From: Globodera rostochiensis
Lineage: Eukaryota; Nematoda; Chromadorea; Rhabditida; Heteroderidae
Assembly (NCBI GenBank): GCA_018350325.1
Contig: JAEVLN010000019.1
Location: forward strand, 1,240,001 to 1,304,000
Direction of reading: 5' to 3'
Length of the DNA stretch: 64,000 bases
Shown: positions 11,501-22,005 of the stretch, one piece after another
How positions within the stretch are numbered: the stretch's first letter is position 1
Layout: each line of letters opens with the position of its first letter
The notes under the pieces: model-generated
Told to the model about the DNA's origin: nothing
Seen by the model: only the letters and a program-made list of their open reading frames with translations
Databases searched by the model: none
Program-made: the position numbers and the translations under genes

Positions 11501-13504
11501 TTTGTTCACCCGCGGCACCAGCAAATGTGCCGCGTTTATCATTTTGTTTTGGCCGGCCAACCAAAGGTCGGTCACCGTGGGACAATTTGAAGACAAAACG
11601 GACGACGAATGGACCTAAATTTGTTGCACTTTGTCCGAATGTCCGGGGGACAAACCATCAAAACGGAAGTGCGCCCGAGGGCATCCGCCACGCCGGCTTG
11701 CCTCAACAACATCCCGCCGCACTTCTGACGCAGCCAACGCGCGACTAACAAAAGTTGAACGCTCAATGTGAGCGGAAGTGCTGAAAATTGCGAAATTCAA
11801 TTTTTACGGCAAAACGCAAAACTTGCCCTGAGGCACAGAGACGATTAAAACGATTAGGAAAATGTGGACGAAAGAGTAAAGCGGTCGGGCAAAGTCTGTT
11901 AACAGCAGCGAGAGGAGCAAAGCACCGGTGGACACGCCGAGAGACAGCCAAACGATGGACCGGACGAAGGAACGGTAACTTTGCCTAAGGGCACTTTCCC
12001 GCCTTTGCCCCTGGCGGCCGTATTCGTCCGATGGCCCCTCGAGGGAAGGAGGGCGAAAGAACGTTTTCATGGAGAGGAGACGGGAAAATAGCTGGAAACA
12101 ATTTCTGATCAGACACTGCAGTTTGCGGGCGGCAATCACCCAATTACCGTATTTTTGCCCGTGGCAATCACCCAATTACCGTATTTTTGCCCGCGGCAAC
12201 CACCCAATTACCGTATTTTTGCCCGCGGCAACCACCCAATTACCGTATTTTTGCCCGCGGCAACCACCCAATTACCGTATTTTTGCCCGCGGCAACCACC
12301 CAATTACCGTATTTTTGCCCGCGGCAATCCCACTTACCGTATTTTTGCCCGCGGCAACCACCCAATTACCGTATTTTTGCCCGTGGCAACCACCCAATTA
12401 CCGTATTTTTGCCCGTGGCAATCACCCAATTACCGTATTTTTGCCCGCGGCAACCACCCAATTACCGTATTTTTGCCCGCGGTAATCCCCACTTACCGTA
12501 TTTTTGCCCGTTCGGATGACGAGGCCGAGGGAGGCTCCGCGGGTGCATGCGAATTCGGCGAAGAGAATGTTCCGCACTCTGAACAAATCCGGCGCGTGTC
12601 GAGGTGCCGGTTCGGCCGTGAATCGCATCGCTTCGGGTCGTCCCGTCAGCCAATTCGCTGTCGCCCGGAATTGTTTATTCGCCCACTGAAAGAAAATGCC
12701 GAAATTTAGTCATTGGCAGGCACTTTGAAAGCCAAAGACCAGAATTCGGAGGTCCACCGGCACTCTTTGGCCCGCTTCCACCCAAAGCAAATCCCCCGGA
12801 AGAATGTCCCTTTCCCGCATCGGCACACGAACGCCCTCCCGAATTACAAAATGAACTTGGCCACCGCCGTTCTGAAACAAATTGCCCACACGTCGAAGCC
12901 GACTCCGCCCAAATGCTCCTGAAAATTGCGCGAATTTTCCATTTTTGCACTTAAACTCGCCAATAGCGCAGATTATAGCCAAAATGGCCCCTTGGAAAAG
13001 TGCCATTGGAAGCGCACTTTGGGCGGAGGACGGATCGATTAGAGCGATCAAAAGGCAAATGAGCGAAGAGCAGAGAAGCAGAAGTGGGAAGGCCGACAGC
13101 GTAAACTGTCGCAAAAAACGAAACGCGGCGCGCACGCGGCGGGTGCGGCGTTGGCGGCACTGATCAGCGAGACGAAGACGCGCTTCGTCCTGGAATAGGG
13201 GAAATTTGCGTTGGGTTGGCTTCTCGGGAAACATTCAACCCCCCGGGGGATGGAGGGACTACAAATATTTACGTGGGAAATTCCTCGGGAGGAGAGCACT
13301 TCGTGCACATCAATGCGCGCCAATGGGAACAGATCGGCCAGCTGTTCGACGGCCATCGTCTGTTCCGTGTAAAGCAACTAAAAAATGTTTTGAATTTGAT
13401 GCGATTTTTACCGTACCTTTACATACTGTCCCCCTACATTTTTGGCCTTTTGCCAATGAAAAAGGCCACTTTCTTCCCATCGCTTTCTCAGTTGATGTTT
13501 CCAA
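8566..13504 (-). CDS. catalytically degenerate Na+/K+-ATPase alpha-like P-type ATPase (pseudo-pump)
   Basis: Exons from the start: 13504-13427, 13377-13273, 13189-12740, 12685-12497, 12091-11827, 11780-11656, 11614-11393, 11218-10715, 10638-10503, 10457-10267, 10211-10067, 9989-9865, 9808-9706, 9650-9302, 9187-8798, 8755-8566; phases close exactly, giving 1188 residues with the P2C (Na+/K+) order of membrane and cytoplasmic segments. Recognisable landmarks: ILPGDLLWVEAGQRVPVDLRI, IVSVPQALPLTLSV (M4), IGHPTDMAFSKV, FVGDDPLKDAPALRLADVGI, LLKAIGEGR and ten or so hydrophobic segments. The catalytic motifs are all replaced: TGES is TGRP, DKTGT is HSSSV (same spacing), KGAPE is RGPAE, TGDHP is TDQHP, and GDGVNDSP is GDDPLKDAP. 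Three introns are GC-AG. The lower edge of exon 11614-11393 could instead be near 11435. The frame is intact, so it is probably expressed as a non-pumping protein rather than a pseudogene. Confidence 0.88.
10029..10060. repeat. poly-C tracts in an intron of the pseudo-ATPase gene
   Basis: Two C runs (13 and about 11 nt) separated by AATTA, inside the 77-nt intron 9990-10066. Confidence 0.8.
12131..12510. repeat. 32-bp minisatellite copying a 5' splice site of the pseudo-ATPase gene
   Basis: Eleven copies lie in the intron 12092-12496, immediately downstream (in the sense of transcription) of the exon ending at 12497. On the minus strand each unit contains GGGCAAAAATACG followed by GTAATT or GTAAGT: the first 13 bases equal the last 13 bases of the exon and the next six are the donor. 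The remaining half of the unit is GGGTGGTTGCCGC or a near variant. Two units are 31 bp. Confidence 0.92.
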
Positions 13505-16486
13505 CGGTCCATTCTCAAAACAAGGCTAAATTAGATCAAAAAGTCGAATGAAAATAAAATAAATGTTGGGGGTTGTGTGAGGTGACACTTCCGCCAATAC
13601 CGGTGGGGGGGTGGGGGGAGGGGGGGGGGGTCGACCATCGCACTTTTTGGGGATTTGGGGAAAAACCTTTAGTCGCCGCTCCTCTCCCTCCCCGTCGAAT
13701 ATTTATTTGATTGTGCGCATGAAATGGGCGAGAGTGTGATTGATGAGTTTTCGGTAGGGCGGAACAGCCGAAAATTGATTATTGGGCCGAAAGGAATGAG
13801 AAATTGGCGGGGGGGGGGAGGGGGGGGGAGGGGGGGGGGTAGGGAGAGGGTGGGGGAAGGGGGAGGAGGGGTAGGGGGGGGGGTAGGGGGAGGGGGAGAG
13901 GGGGGGGAGGAGGAGGGGGGGGGGTGAAGGGGGAGGAGGGGTAGGGGGGGGGGGTAGGGGGAGGGGGAGGGGGGGGGGTAGGAGGAGGGGGGGGGGTGAA
14001 GGGGGAGGAGGGGTAGGGGGGGGGGTAGGGGGAGGGGGAGGGGGGGGGGGGGTGAAGGGGGAGGAGGGGTAGGGGGGGGGTAGGGGGAGGGGGAGGGGGG
14101 GGGGGTAGGAGGAGGGGGGGGGAATCCTCGTGAAGGGTCCCTCCCCGGTGTTCCGTTGCGGCACAATCGAATCAGTCTTGGAAAGGGGGAATGAGCAAAA
14201 GACAATTTGAGTCCCTGATAAATGTCCGTCCAATGACTGGGGCTTACACTAAGGACAAGAATGGACTCTCAGCAGAAAAACTTGCATGGACTGACCGTCC
14301 GTCCGACCATCGCCCATCCCACCAATTCCCCCCCCCCCCTCCCGTTCATTCATTGTCCGATCGGCGGCCAGCAGCAATGATGAGAGGATGAGTGCGGCAG
14401 ATTGGGGGGGGGGGCTTTCCAATCTCCAAATAATCTATCCATCCGTCCGACGGGGGGGGGGGGGATTAGCGATTGGAAGCAAATGGGGGGGGGGGGGGGG
14501 TGAGCGATCAAAAGTTCTCCGATGGGTGCAGACGGGCGGGGGGGGGGGGGGCGGGGGGGCGGGGATTGTGCGCAAGTTGCGGGAAATATCACAGCGGACA
14601 GAAAGTGCGGAAACGCGAAGAGTCAGTCAGAGAAGCGCGGGGAAACAATTGTAAAGGATTTTGGCGGAATTTATGGGAAAAAATATGTCTTTATTTTATT
14701 ATTTTTTAACATTTTGTTTAACGTAATATTTTTGTGTTTCCTTTGAATTCCGCCGGCGCCCAAAACATTTTGCATAATGTACATTTATTGTGCACTGTTT
14801 GGGTGGTGCTTTCAGCCATTTTGTCCCCCCCCCCCCCCCCAATAATAACAAATAAATCAAATGAAAATGGAAAATGATTTCCGCCGATGGGAAGGCGGCG
14901 GGACGCATCCGAAACTGAAAGAGCATTTTGTAAGTATTTACGCCTTAAAAGGAACGAAAAGTTATTGGCCGAGGAATTGTCAATTTGTAAAAGACCAAAG
15001 TCCAATTGAGGGGGGGGGGGGGGAATTTCGCCTTTTCGATTCAACCAAAAGATTAAATCCAACAAATGAAATAAAATGTTTTACATAATTTATTTGAATT
15101 GCTAAATCAATGAAAGAATATCATTAAGCCGATTTTGTGCCTTTTAGCCGCGCGCTTTTTGGTTTCGCGCGATCGGATGACGTTCGTTCGATCGAACGAA
15201 CGATTCCCCCCCCCCATTTTTGGGCGAAAGATTGGAACAACAAACACCGAAAGGCGAGAAATTGGGCGAAAAGCGACAGAGCCGCCGACAAATCAATTGA
15301 GCCAATCCGCCGCCGCCACTTTTTGTGTTCATTCGGACGCCGAAATTCAAAGAATTTACAAAATGAACGGCCGCTTTAAAACTTTAAGTGAAAGAAAGCG
15401 AACGATTCCACGCGCCCTCTCCCATTCCAATCGCATTGTTTAAGTCCCCCCCCCCCCCCCCGCCTTTTTTCTGTTTGCTTTCCGCGCCACTCCAAACAAA
15501 ACTTTCAAACCGAACTTTGACGATGGGCCGAGGGGGGGGGCATCCAAAAATGTTCGGATTTTCTTTACCAAAAAAAGGGGGGGGGGAATACGTCATTTAC
15601 ACTTTTGGCCAACGGCGGACGGAGCGTTGGATTGGACAACAATAAACAACACATTATTTGGAGGTGAAAAGATCGCTGGGGGGGGGGAAGGATTTTCGTC
15701 GTTTGTTTGTCCCCTCCGGGGACCGGAAGGAAGGAATGTTTGTTTTGTTTTCCCTCTGCTGATTCGGAACGAACGAATGGGATTTGGGGAAAAGGCATAT
15801 GCAAAGACGACGGATATTCCAATCTCAACTCCGCCAATTAATTATCGGACAAATCAAATACAAAATTTGTATTAATTTTCCTAAATATTTTCCGATTGGA
15901 CGACTTAAAGCCCCCCCCCCCCGCCGGAGGGGCTTTGAGAAAGCGAAAGTAAGCGATCAAAATTTATTTTAATTTAAATTTAAATATTAATTATTAAATT
16001 CATTTAACGTGGGGAAGAAAAGTCGTCGTCGTTAGTGTCGTCTGAAATACATACAAAGGACTAAAATTGAGGAAAAACCACTGGGGAAAGGCAAAAATTA
16101 ATGTTTGTCCAACTCTGACAAATTAAAAAATTACCGGAACGATTCATTCACTCAGAAAACAAATATTGACAGAAAATAATTAAAATCAAAGAAAATTTGG
16201 AGAATTACAATGGATTTGCAGCAGAATCAACGAACTTACGTTCGTATGAGCGGAAAATTCTCTCCCGAAATGAGCAATTAATCGCATTTTTGTCGCAGTT
16301 GGGCGAATCGAAAGAATGGAAATGGAAGCAAAAATGCCCCCACCCCTCGAGAATGGAACAAACTCCGAGGCCACCGATAACAAATCATTCACAACGATTT
16401 AAGACTCTCTGCTCACTTCGCAAATTTTACACATTTTATAAAATGGACGCAAAAAAATTCATGACAAATGCGTAGTTTTGCTCTTG
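13505..16486. other. intergenic spacer rich in G/C homopolymers
   Basis: No gene is supported. 13600-14130 is an almost pure G-rich tract with G runs of 7-12 nt broken by A or TA. Further runs of 8-17 G or C occur near 14330, 14405, 14455, 14490, 14540, 14825, 15010, 15210, 15450, 15530, 15585, 15680 and 15912. The stretches between them are AT-rich with no sustained coding signal. Confidence 0.65.
13590..14130. repeat. G-rich low-complexity tract / minisatellite
   Basis: About 530 bp of GGGGGGGAGGAGGGGTAGG-like blocks; a unit of roughly 70 bp recurs about five times with TGAAGGGGGAGGAGGGGTAG as its clearest landmark. Many possible G-quadruplexes lie on the plus strand. It produces long Pro-rich open frames on the minus strand that I regard as artefacts. 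Confidence 0.85.
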
Positions 16487-19077
16487 CTACGGTTTTCCCT
16501 CGCCCCATTGTCTTCGTCGATACCAAAATCGGATTCGGTGGTCGTCCGACCCGGTGACGAACATCGGCATGCTCGGCGAGTGCACAAAGGCGCGTGTTGG
16601 CGCGGTGTGGCCCAACGCGAGCAGCCGCTCACGGTCCGAATTGCGCGCGTCCCACGAACACAGCGAACCCGACTTTTCATCGGGAAGCATCACTGAATTG
16701 GGAGAGGGGGGGGGGGAATTCGATCGAAAATGCATTGACACGACGTTGAACACTGACCGTAGTCTTCGGTGTGGTTAAAGTGCGCCTGCATCGGATGCTC
16801 ACGGGCACCGGTGGTTCCGGCGCCGGTATAAGCGATTAGACAGCGATTGGTGGACAATTCCCACAATTTTGGCACACTGTCCATTCCCACAGTGAGCACG
16901 TACTGAAGTGAGTTAGAGAACATAAAAACAAGGAGTTCTGCAGGTTAAAACACAAAACCGTTCAAAAACATTCAATGCCAAAATAGTTTCAGACAAAAAT
17001 GATGCCGACATTTAATTCAGATGCTTAAAGTTTAAACTGGGCTATAACCAAAAGAAGAAAAGTTTTGCTAATTCGACGAACGGACGGACCTTTCCATTGC
17101 GAGTGAATTGAGCGCTGCAAATTGGAGCACCGTCGTGTGCGCGGGTGAAAGTCTCAATGCACCGGTTGGAAACGCCGTCCCAAACTGTGAACAAAAAAAG
17201 GGGGAGGGACGACATGCGATCAGAAAAGAGGGAAATGAATAAAGAAAAGGGGTTTAAATATAATTCTTTTAAATTACTTATAACGACCTTTCACATTCCC
17301 GTCACGACTTCCAGTGACGAACATCCGCGCGTTTTCCGAATAGGACACATCCGTAACACAGTCCGTGTGCTGATCCTTTGGAACTGCAGACACAAAACAT
17401 TGCTGAAATGCAAGCAATTAGTATCATTGTTCAAGGCGCAAACTTCTAAATTTAGAGCACTTTTCTTAACAGACATTGCTAAAAGCATCAAAATTTCGAC
17501 TAATTAGTCTTAATTAGTCAAATTTTCATTTTTTTTTTCTTCTTCAAAATCGATAGTAATTTCGCAAATTCTTTCAAGCAAGGCCAGATGATTTACACAA
17601 AAAAAAACTGCCAGAAAAAATCACAAATTTAATAAAATTTTGAAAATTCTTAGAGATACGACCTGAAAGAAATATGCAATAAAAGCCAAAACCACACGAT
17701 CGACTTTTTGCATTACTGTAGCAGTCCCCTCCCCGGAACATTTCAGGGTTTTGGCGGTTATTTCAAAATTTGAGTGCCTTTCACCTCTTAATAATTGTTT
17801 CTTTACCTGTGTCTCCGCACTGTAAAGGCGAAGGGTCGGGTGGCGAGTTGCGCACAGAAAGAACTCGCCGCTCGGGTGGAAGCTGACCGCCGTTATTGGC
17901 TCCACCTCCTAAAAGCATTGTCCACAAAGTCCCAAGCAAATCTTTCGCCCACTGTGATAGTCTTCATCGCCCTTTTGACCGCCGTTTTCGAATAATCGAA
18001 CATTTTCAGCGTAAAATCATTGCTTCCCGACAAAAGGATGGACTCACGCGGATGGAACGCCACACAAGTGACCTCCTTGGAAAAAACCAACTCCATAAAT
18101 AGTCTTACGTTAGCAGGGATGTAAAACTTCTCACACCGCTGAGAAATTTTTTTTTTTAATTTTAACGAATTTGTTAAAATTAAATACAAAAAGATAGTAC
18201 CGGGTCTGAGGCGGTTCAAACTTTCAGTTCACAGTACCGGTTGCACAAAAAGAGTTTGAATAACGAATTTCTGCAAAAAACGATTGGTTTCCGATATTAC
18301 ACAAAATATATAATCAACCGACAGATTTACATCCCTGGAATTAGTAATAATCACATTACATCGAGATGGTCATAGAGCGTGCGGATGACCGGGTGATGGG
18401 CGTCGGGGCCAGATTCACTTAGAGTCGTATCAATTCTAAAAATGATAAATTGGCAGAAAATGTCGCATTATTTGCCTGGAGATGATTTTATCGACATCCA
18501 AAATTTTTATAGAGCAATCGTGAGAGGCCGTAGCGACGAGAGCCCCTAATAAATATAAAACGTTTTTTCTTAGCATAAAACAGAAAACCGTCGGAAGAGA
18601 AAGCCGCCGCTCGGCATGCCGCTTTGTGTGTGGTAAGGTACACAGTTTCGTAGAGACTCGGCTCGGGGCCTTAAGAAATAATTGCCCGGCAATTTTGCAT
18701 GCGAAGTTACTGCTTGGAACAACGTCGGCATCAAATTCCAAGTCGAGCCCAGCCGCTTCAAAGCCGCCAACCTATTTTCGATGTTCACCCTTTGAAAGAT
18801 GTGAAAATGTTCAAACACCTGCATAATCATCTCTCGTTCTTTTGACTCCGGTTCCTCTACAAATTGTTTGGCGATCGTCACAAGTCGAAAAAGTTTGTCC
18901 GACGGAGGCGGCGGTCTAAGCGAAAGGCCGAGCGTTTGTGCCAAGTTCAGGGCGAGTTGTTGGTGACCATCGTAGAAGAGTTGGCTTAAATTTACAACGT
19001 AAAAAAAAACAACACAGAAAAGCGTACCCGACGATCAGTTTGTACATAAAGTCTCGGTCTTTTAAATCCGACTTCAT
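16487..19077 (-). CDS. cpf-1: CstF-50 (CSTF1/CPF-1), WD40 subunit of cleavage stimulation factor
   Basis: CstF-50 binds the downstream element complex during nuclear mRNA 3' cleavage. Exons: 19077-19028, 18984-18819, 18771-18711, 18669-18589, 18545-18476, 18435-18360, 18075-17953, 17908-17807, 17383-17288, 17184-17090, 16902-16758, 16692-16487. Landmarks: the N-terminal dimerisation region ([14 protein letters not shown]), [147 protein letters not shown]. Phases close except between 17807 and 17383, where the family has about six more residues and the frame needs an extra exon of 3n+1 bases that I could not place. The intron 18475-18436 is GC-AG. The stop is at 16487-16489. Confidence 0.95.
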
Positions 19078-20480
19078 TCTTTAGCTTCTGGACTATAAAA
19101 TGACAATTAAACCTTTTAACTTCAAAGATAAAATATTAATTAGACTTTTCACTTTGTTCATATTTTGCTTTTGTTCAAATTTACTCATTTTGGCGAAATG
19201 TTGCGAGAAAAAAGATAAAGCCTTTGCGATTGCCGGGAGGGAATGGAATGAGTGGAAAAAGCGAATATCGATCAATTCGACGGCGGCAGCGGCGGCCATT
19301 GCAACACTTTCATTCACTTTGCATTTCTTTTCACTCACAATTGCTTATTCTTCACAATAATCTTTAAAACTACTGGACATCGTTAATATATTCGATGCTG
19401 ACCTTCCCAAGTGCATCTAATGATGGAAATTTGCTGCACTTTTCGGAAACTTTGGTGAGTTTTATTCATCAAAAAACGAGGTTTCCGTTCAAACTTGCTT
19501 AAAATTCTAAAATTTTCACTGCCTGCTGAGAAGAAGCCGGTCGGGCTACAACGCCCTCGAGGAGCCGCCCTCTGTCAGTGTGTCGAAGCAGCCTAACGCT
19601 TCATTCTAAATTCAATTTGAGGGCTTTGGCCCACAACAAACATTCTAAACAAATCGGTTTCAATCTTAAAAAACGATTGGATAAAAGAAACAGGCCCATT
19701 CTCTATCTCCGGGAAATGGGTCGCCTTTGGGGTAACATGGGAATGGCAGGCAATACCATTTTTTTGTAAGGTGTAACGATCACAACCAAATATATTTAAT
19801 TTTGAAATACACCAAACCACCAATTGCTTGGTTTGTTGATTCTAAGCAGTGTTAGAGCGTCTTTTCAGGCCCTCAAATCGGGTAAACCCAGAAATATAAA
19901 AAATTTGCGCGATGCTTAATATTGCAATGTTTATAAATGCGCAACAAATACATTTAATGTCGAATCAGTTTTTCTCTGATTTAAGTTTCATGTCGGGCAA
20001 AGGAAAATTCGTTCGCGATTTCCTAGTTTCTGTTCGAGCCCCAAAACGTAATTTTGTACTTCCTTGTTGGCCTGTCCTAAAAGTGCATTATTTAATTGTG
20101 GTTGTTTAATGTCTATTTTAAACAAATATTAAAATTTACAGAGAGTAAATTCAAATAAATCACACGTTAAATCATTCGGTCCCTTCTCATCGCTTAAAGC
20201 ACAAACGGTAAATTTGATTATGTAACTTTATGAATGCGGAAGAGTTGAGTCAGAAAAGAGTCAAAATATTGCGGCAAAAAGCTTTGAAAAAATTTAACAA
20301 CAATGCTAATTAAAACAATAAAATTGGGTAAATGTCTACAAAAAAAGTATTTTTTAAAAAAGTTGATAAGCGAAACAAATGTGTTTTTAATTCCAAAGCT
20401 TTGAGCCAAACATAATGAATAAATAACCTTGACCCTCACTAAAATATTCATTTGCAGATTCTTCTGTCTCCCAAACAATT
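19078..20480. other. spacer between divergent cpf-1 and the STAR/KH gene
   Basis: AT-rich, no supported gene. A short hydrophobic open frame at 19100-19360 has no recognisable family. TTTGCAG at about 20452-20458 lies 22 nt before the KH-gene ATG and could be a trans-splice or 5' UTR acceptor. Confidence 0.55.
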
Positions 20481-22005
20481 ATGTCGAAGTACGAAGGTGG
20501 CGGCTTCTCATCTCATGACGTTGGTTCCTTTCATTTCTTCGGTTCCTAAATTCCTTTTAGTCCTTTGGGTATGGTCAAATGCCTTCTGGTTATCCGTCCA
20601 TCGGTGGTTCTGCTGCGCCGGGTGCTCCCCCTTATGGTTTGAAGACTTTCCTTTGGAAGCTCATTAGTGGGAGTCTCCAATTTTAGGCTTTAGCGGAGCA
20701 CCGTTCGGCTCGCAGCCCTTTGGAGGCGATATTCCGAGTCCGCTTGATGCCGAAATCCAAATTGTCTTGAGGGAGATTCAGTCGGAAATGCATCAGCTCG
20801 AGACCAGCGGGGAGTATGGGGAACAATTGAAAAACGCACGTCGTCTGTTGGCTACTGGTGGGAAATTGGATTTATTTAAGTTTGATAAGTCCAGACCCCG
20901 ATCATTTTGCTTAAGCTATTTTGAGTAACCATTCTGAAATATAGTAAAAAGATTTCGATTCGAAATTCGAAAGGATATTTACTCTGTTAGTCTTGCAAAT
21001 ATTGTTTGGAAGATTCTCCATTATGTCGCATCGGTTGCTTTTACAGAAGCAACGAAGCTCGAGAACAATATTGATCCGGAATGGCTTGAAGTGGACATCA
21101 ACAAGCCTATCAAAGTCTCCAAGAAGGTGCTTATACCCAGTTTCCGTCATCCAAAGGTTTCGTTTGTCTTTTGCGTTACTTCCTTTATCGATAAATACTT
21201 CCTTAAGTTCAACTTTGTGGGCAAAGTGCTTGGGCCGAAAGGGACGACTTTGCAGAACATCGCCAAGTCGTACAAGTGTCACGTGTACATTCTGGGTCGG
21301 GGCAGCACACGTGATCGAACTAAGGAACAGGTCGGCATGAAATAAATTGGCTAGGCATTGAACGTTTATTTTTATAAAGGGCCAATTAGAAATTTAATAA
21401 GCAAACTTTTGCAGGAGATGCTGAACAGTGGCGATCCCCAATACGCCCACTACGGAGGCCCTCTGCACGTCAAAGTGGAGACGACCGCTCCGCCAGCTGT
21501 CGCTTATCAGCGCGTCGCGGGTGTACTCGCCGTCCTCGCCGAACTGCTGCAACCGGTGCCTTTTTGTTTGGTTTTTAATTTATTTTTTGTGGAATAAAGT
21601 TATGCAAATGCATTTTAAGGTAAAAGACACGCACATTGAGGGAATAACTACAGAGCCTAACCCGAACCTGAATGCGCAAGAAGGCGGAGGGGACAGCGAT
21701 GGGGGAGGCGATACAAATGGTGCCGACGGCGATGAAGCTGGTGGACCAAGTCAGTGGCGTTTATCCGTACCTTTTTAAACATTCTTTTAGTGAAAAGCGG
21801 CCCTTCCGGTGGTTTTAAACCCGGTGGCGGTTTGCATGGACGTGGCGGTGGTGGCCCTTTTATGCGCGGTGGGCGTGGAGGTGGCAGCAGCCTCGGTGGT
21901 CGCGGTGGGATGGTCAATCGTGGCGGTTTCGGCAGCGGGCGTGGGCGCGGGACGCCCGGCGGTGGGCGCGGGGGCGGAGGCCGAGGAGGCGGACAGAGAG
22001 GGTAA
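20481..22005 (+). CDS. STAR/Sam68-like KH-domain RNA-binding protein with RGG-rich tail
   Basis: Exons 20481-20519, 20561-20636, 20687-20857, 21047-21156, 21208-21330, 21415-21555, 21620-21749, 21791-22005 join in phase to 334 residues. Residues 1-60 are Gly/Ser/Pro-rich. A Qua1-like helix (DAEIQIVLREIQSEMHQLE) follows, then a maxi-KH domain: VLIPSFRHPKFNFVGKVLGP, KGTTLQNIAKSYKCHVYILG, RGSTRDRTKEQ, LHVKVETTAPPAVAYQRV. The GKVLGPKG loop and the 'ILGRGS.RD..KE' segment are diagnostic of the STAR family (Sam68/QKI/GLD-1). The last ~75 residues are a Gly/Arg-rich tail with RGG and GGRG motifs, after a Glu/Asp/Gly spacer. Expected role is splicing or translational control of bound RNA; which nematode paralogue it is I cannot say. 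Confidence 0.9.

Noticed and set aside
11615..11655. Reading straight through this stretch so that a PPDIRT sequence replaces DKTGT
   Set aside because: The frame is then lost before the next conserved block; treating it as a 41-nt intron gives an alignment without gaps (LGRTSVLM joined to VHSSSVLSSN).
13669..14233. Pro-rich open frames on the minus strand
   Set aside because: Low-complexity G-tract translated; open in two frames together, no start context or splice partners.
19100..19360. 86-residue hydrophobic open frame upstream of cpf-1
   Set aside because: No signal-peptide-like start, no family features, and an overlapping open frame on the other strand; it lies in the likely shared promoter region.
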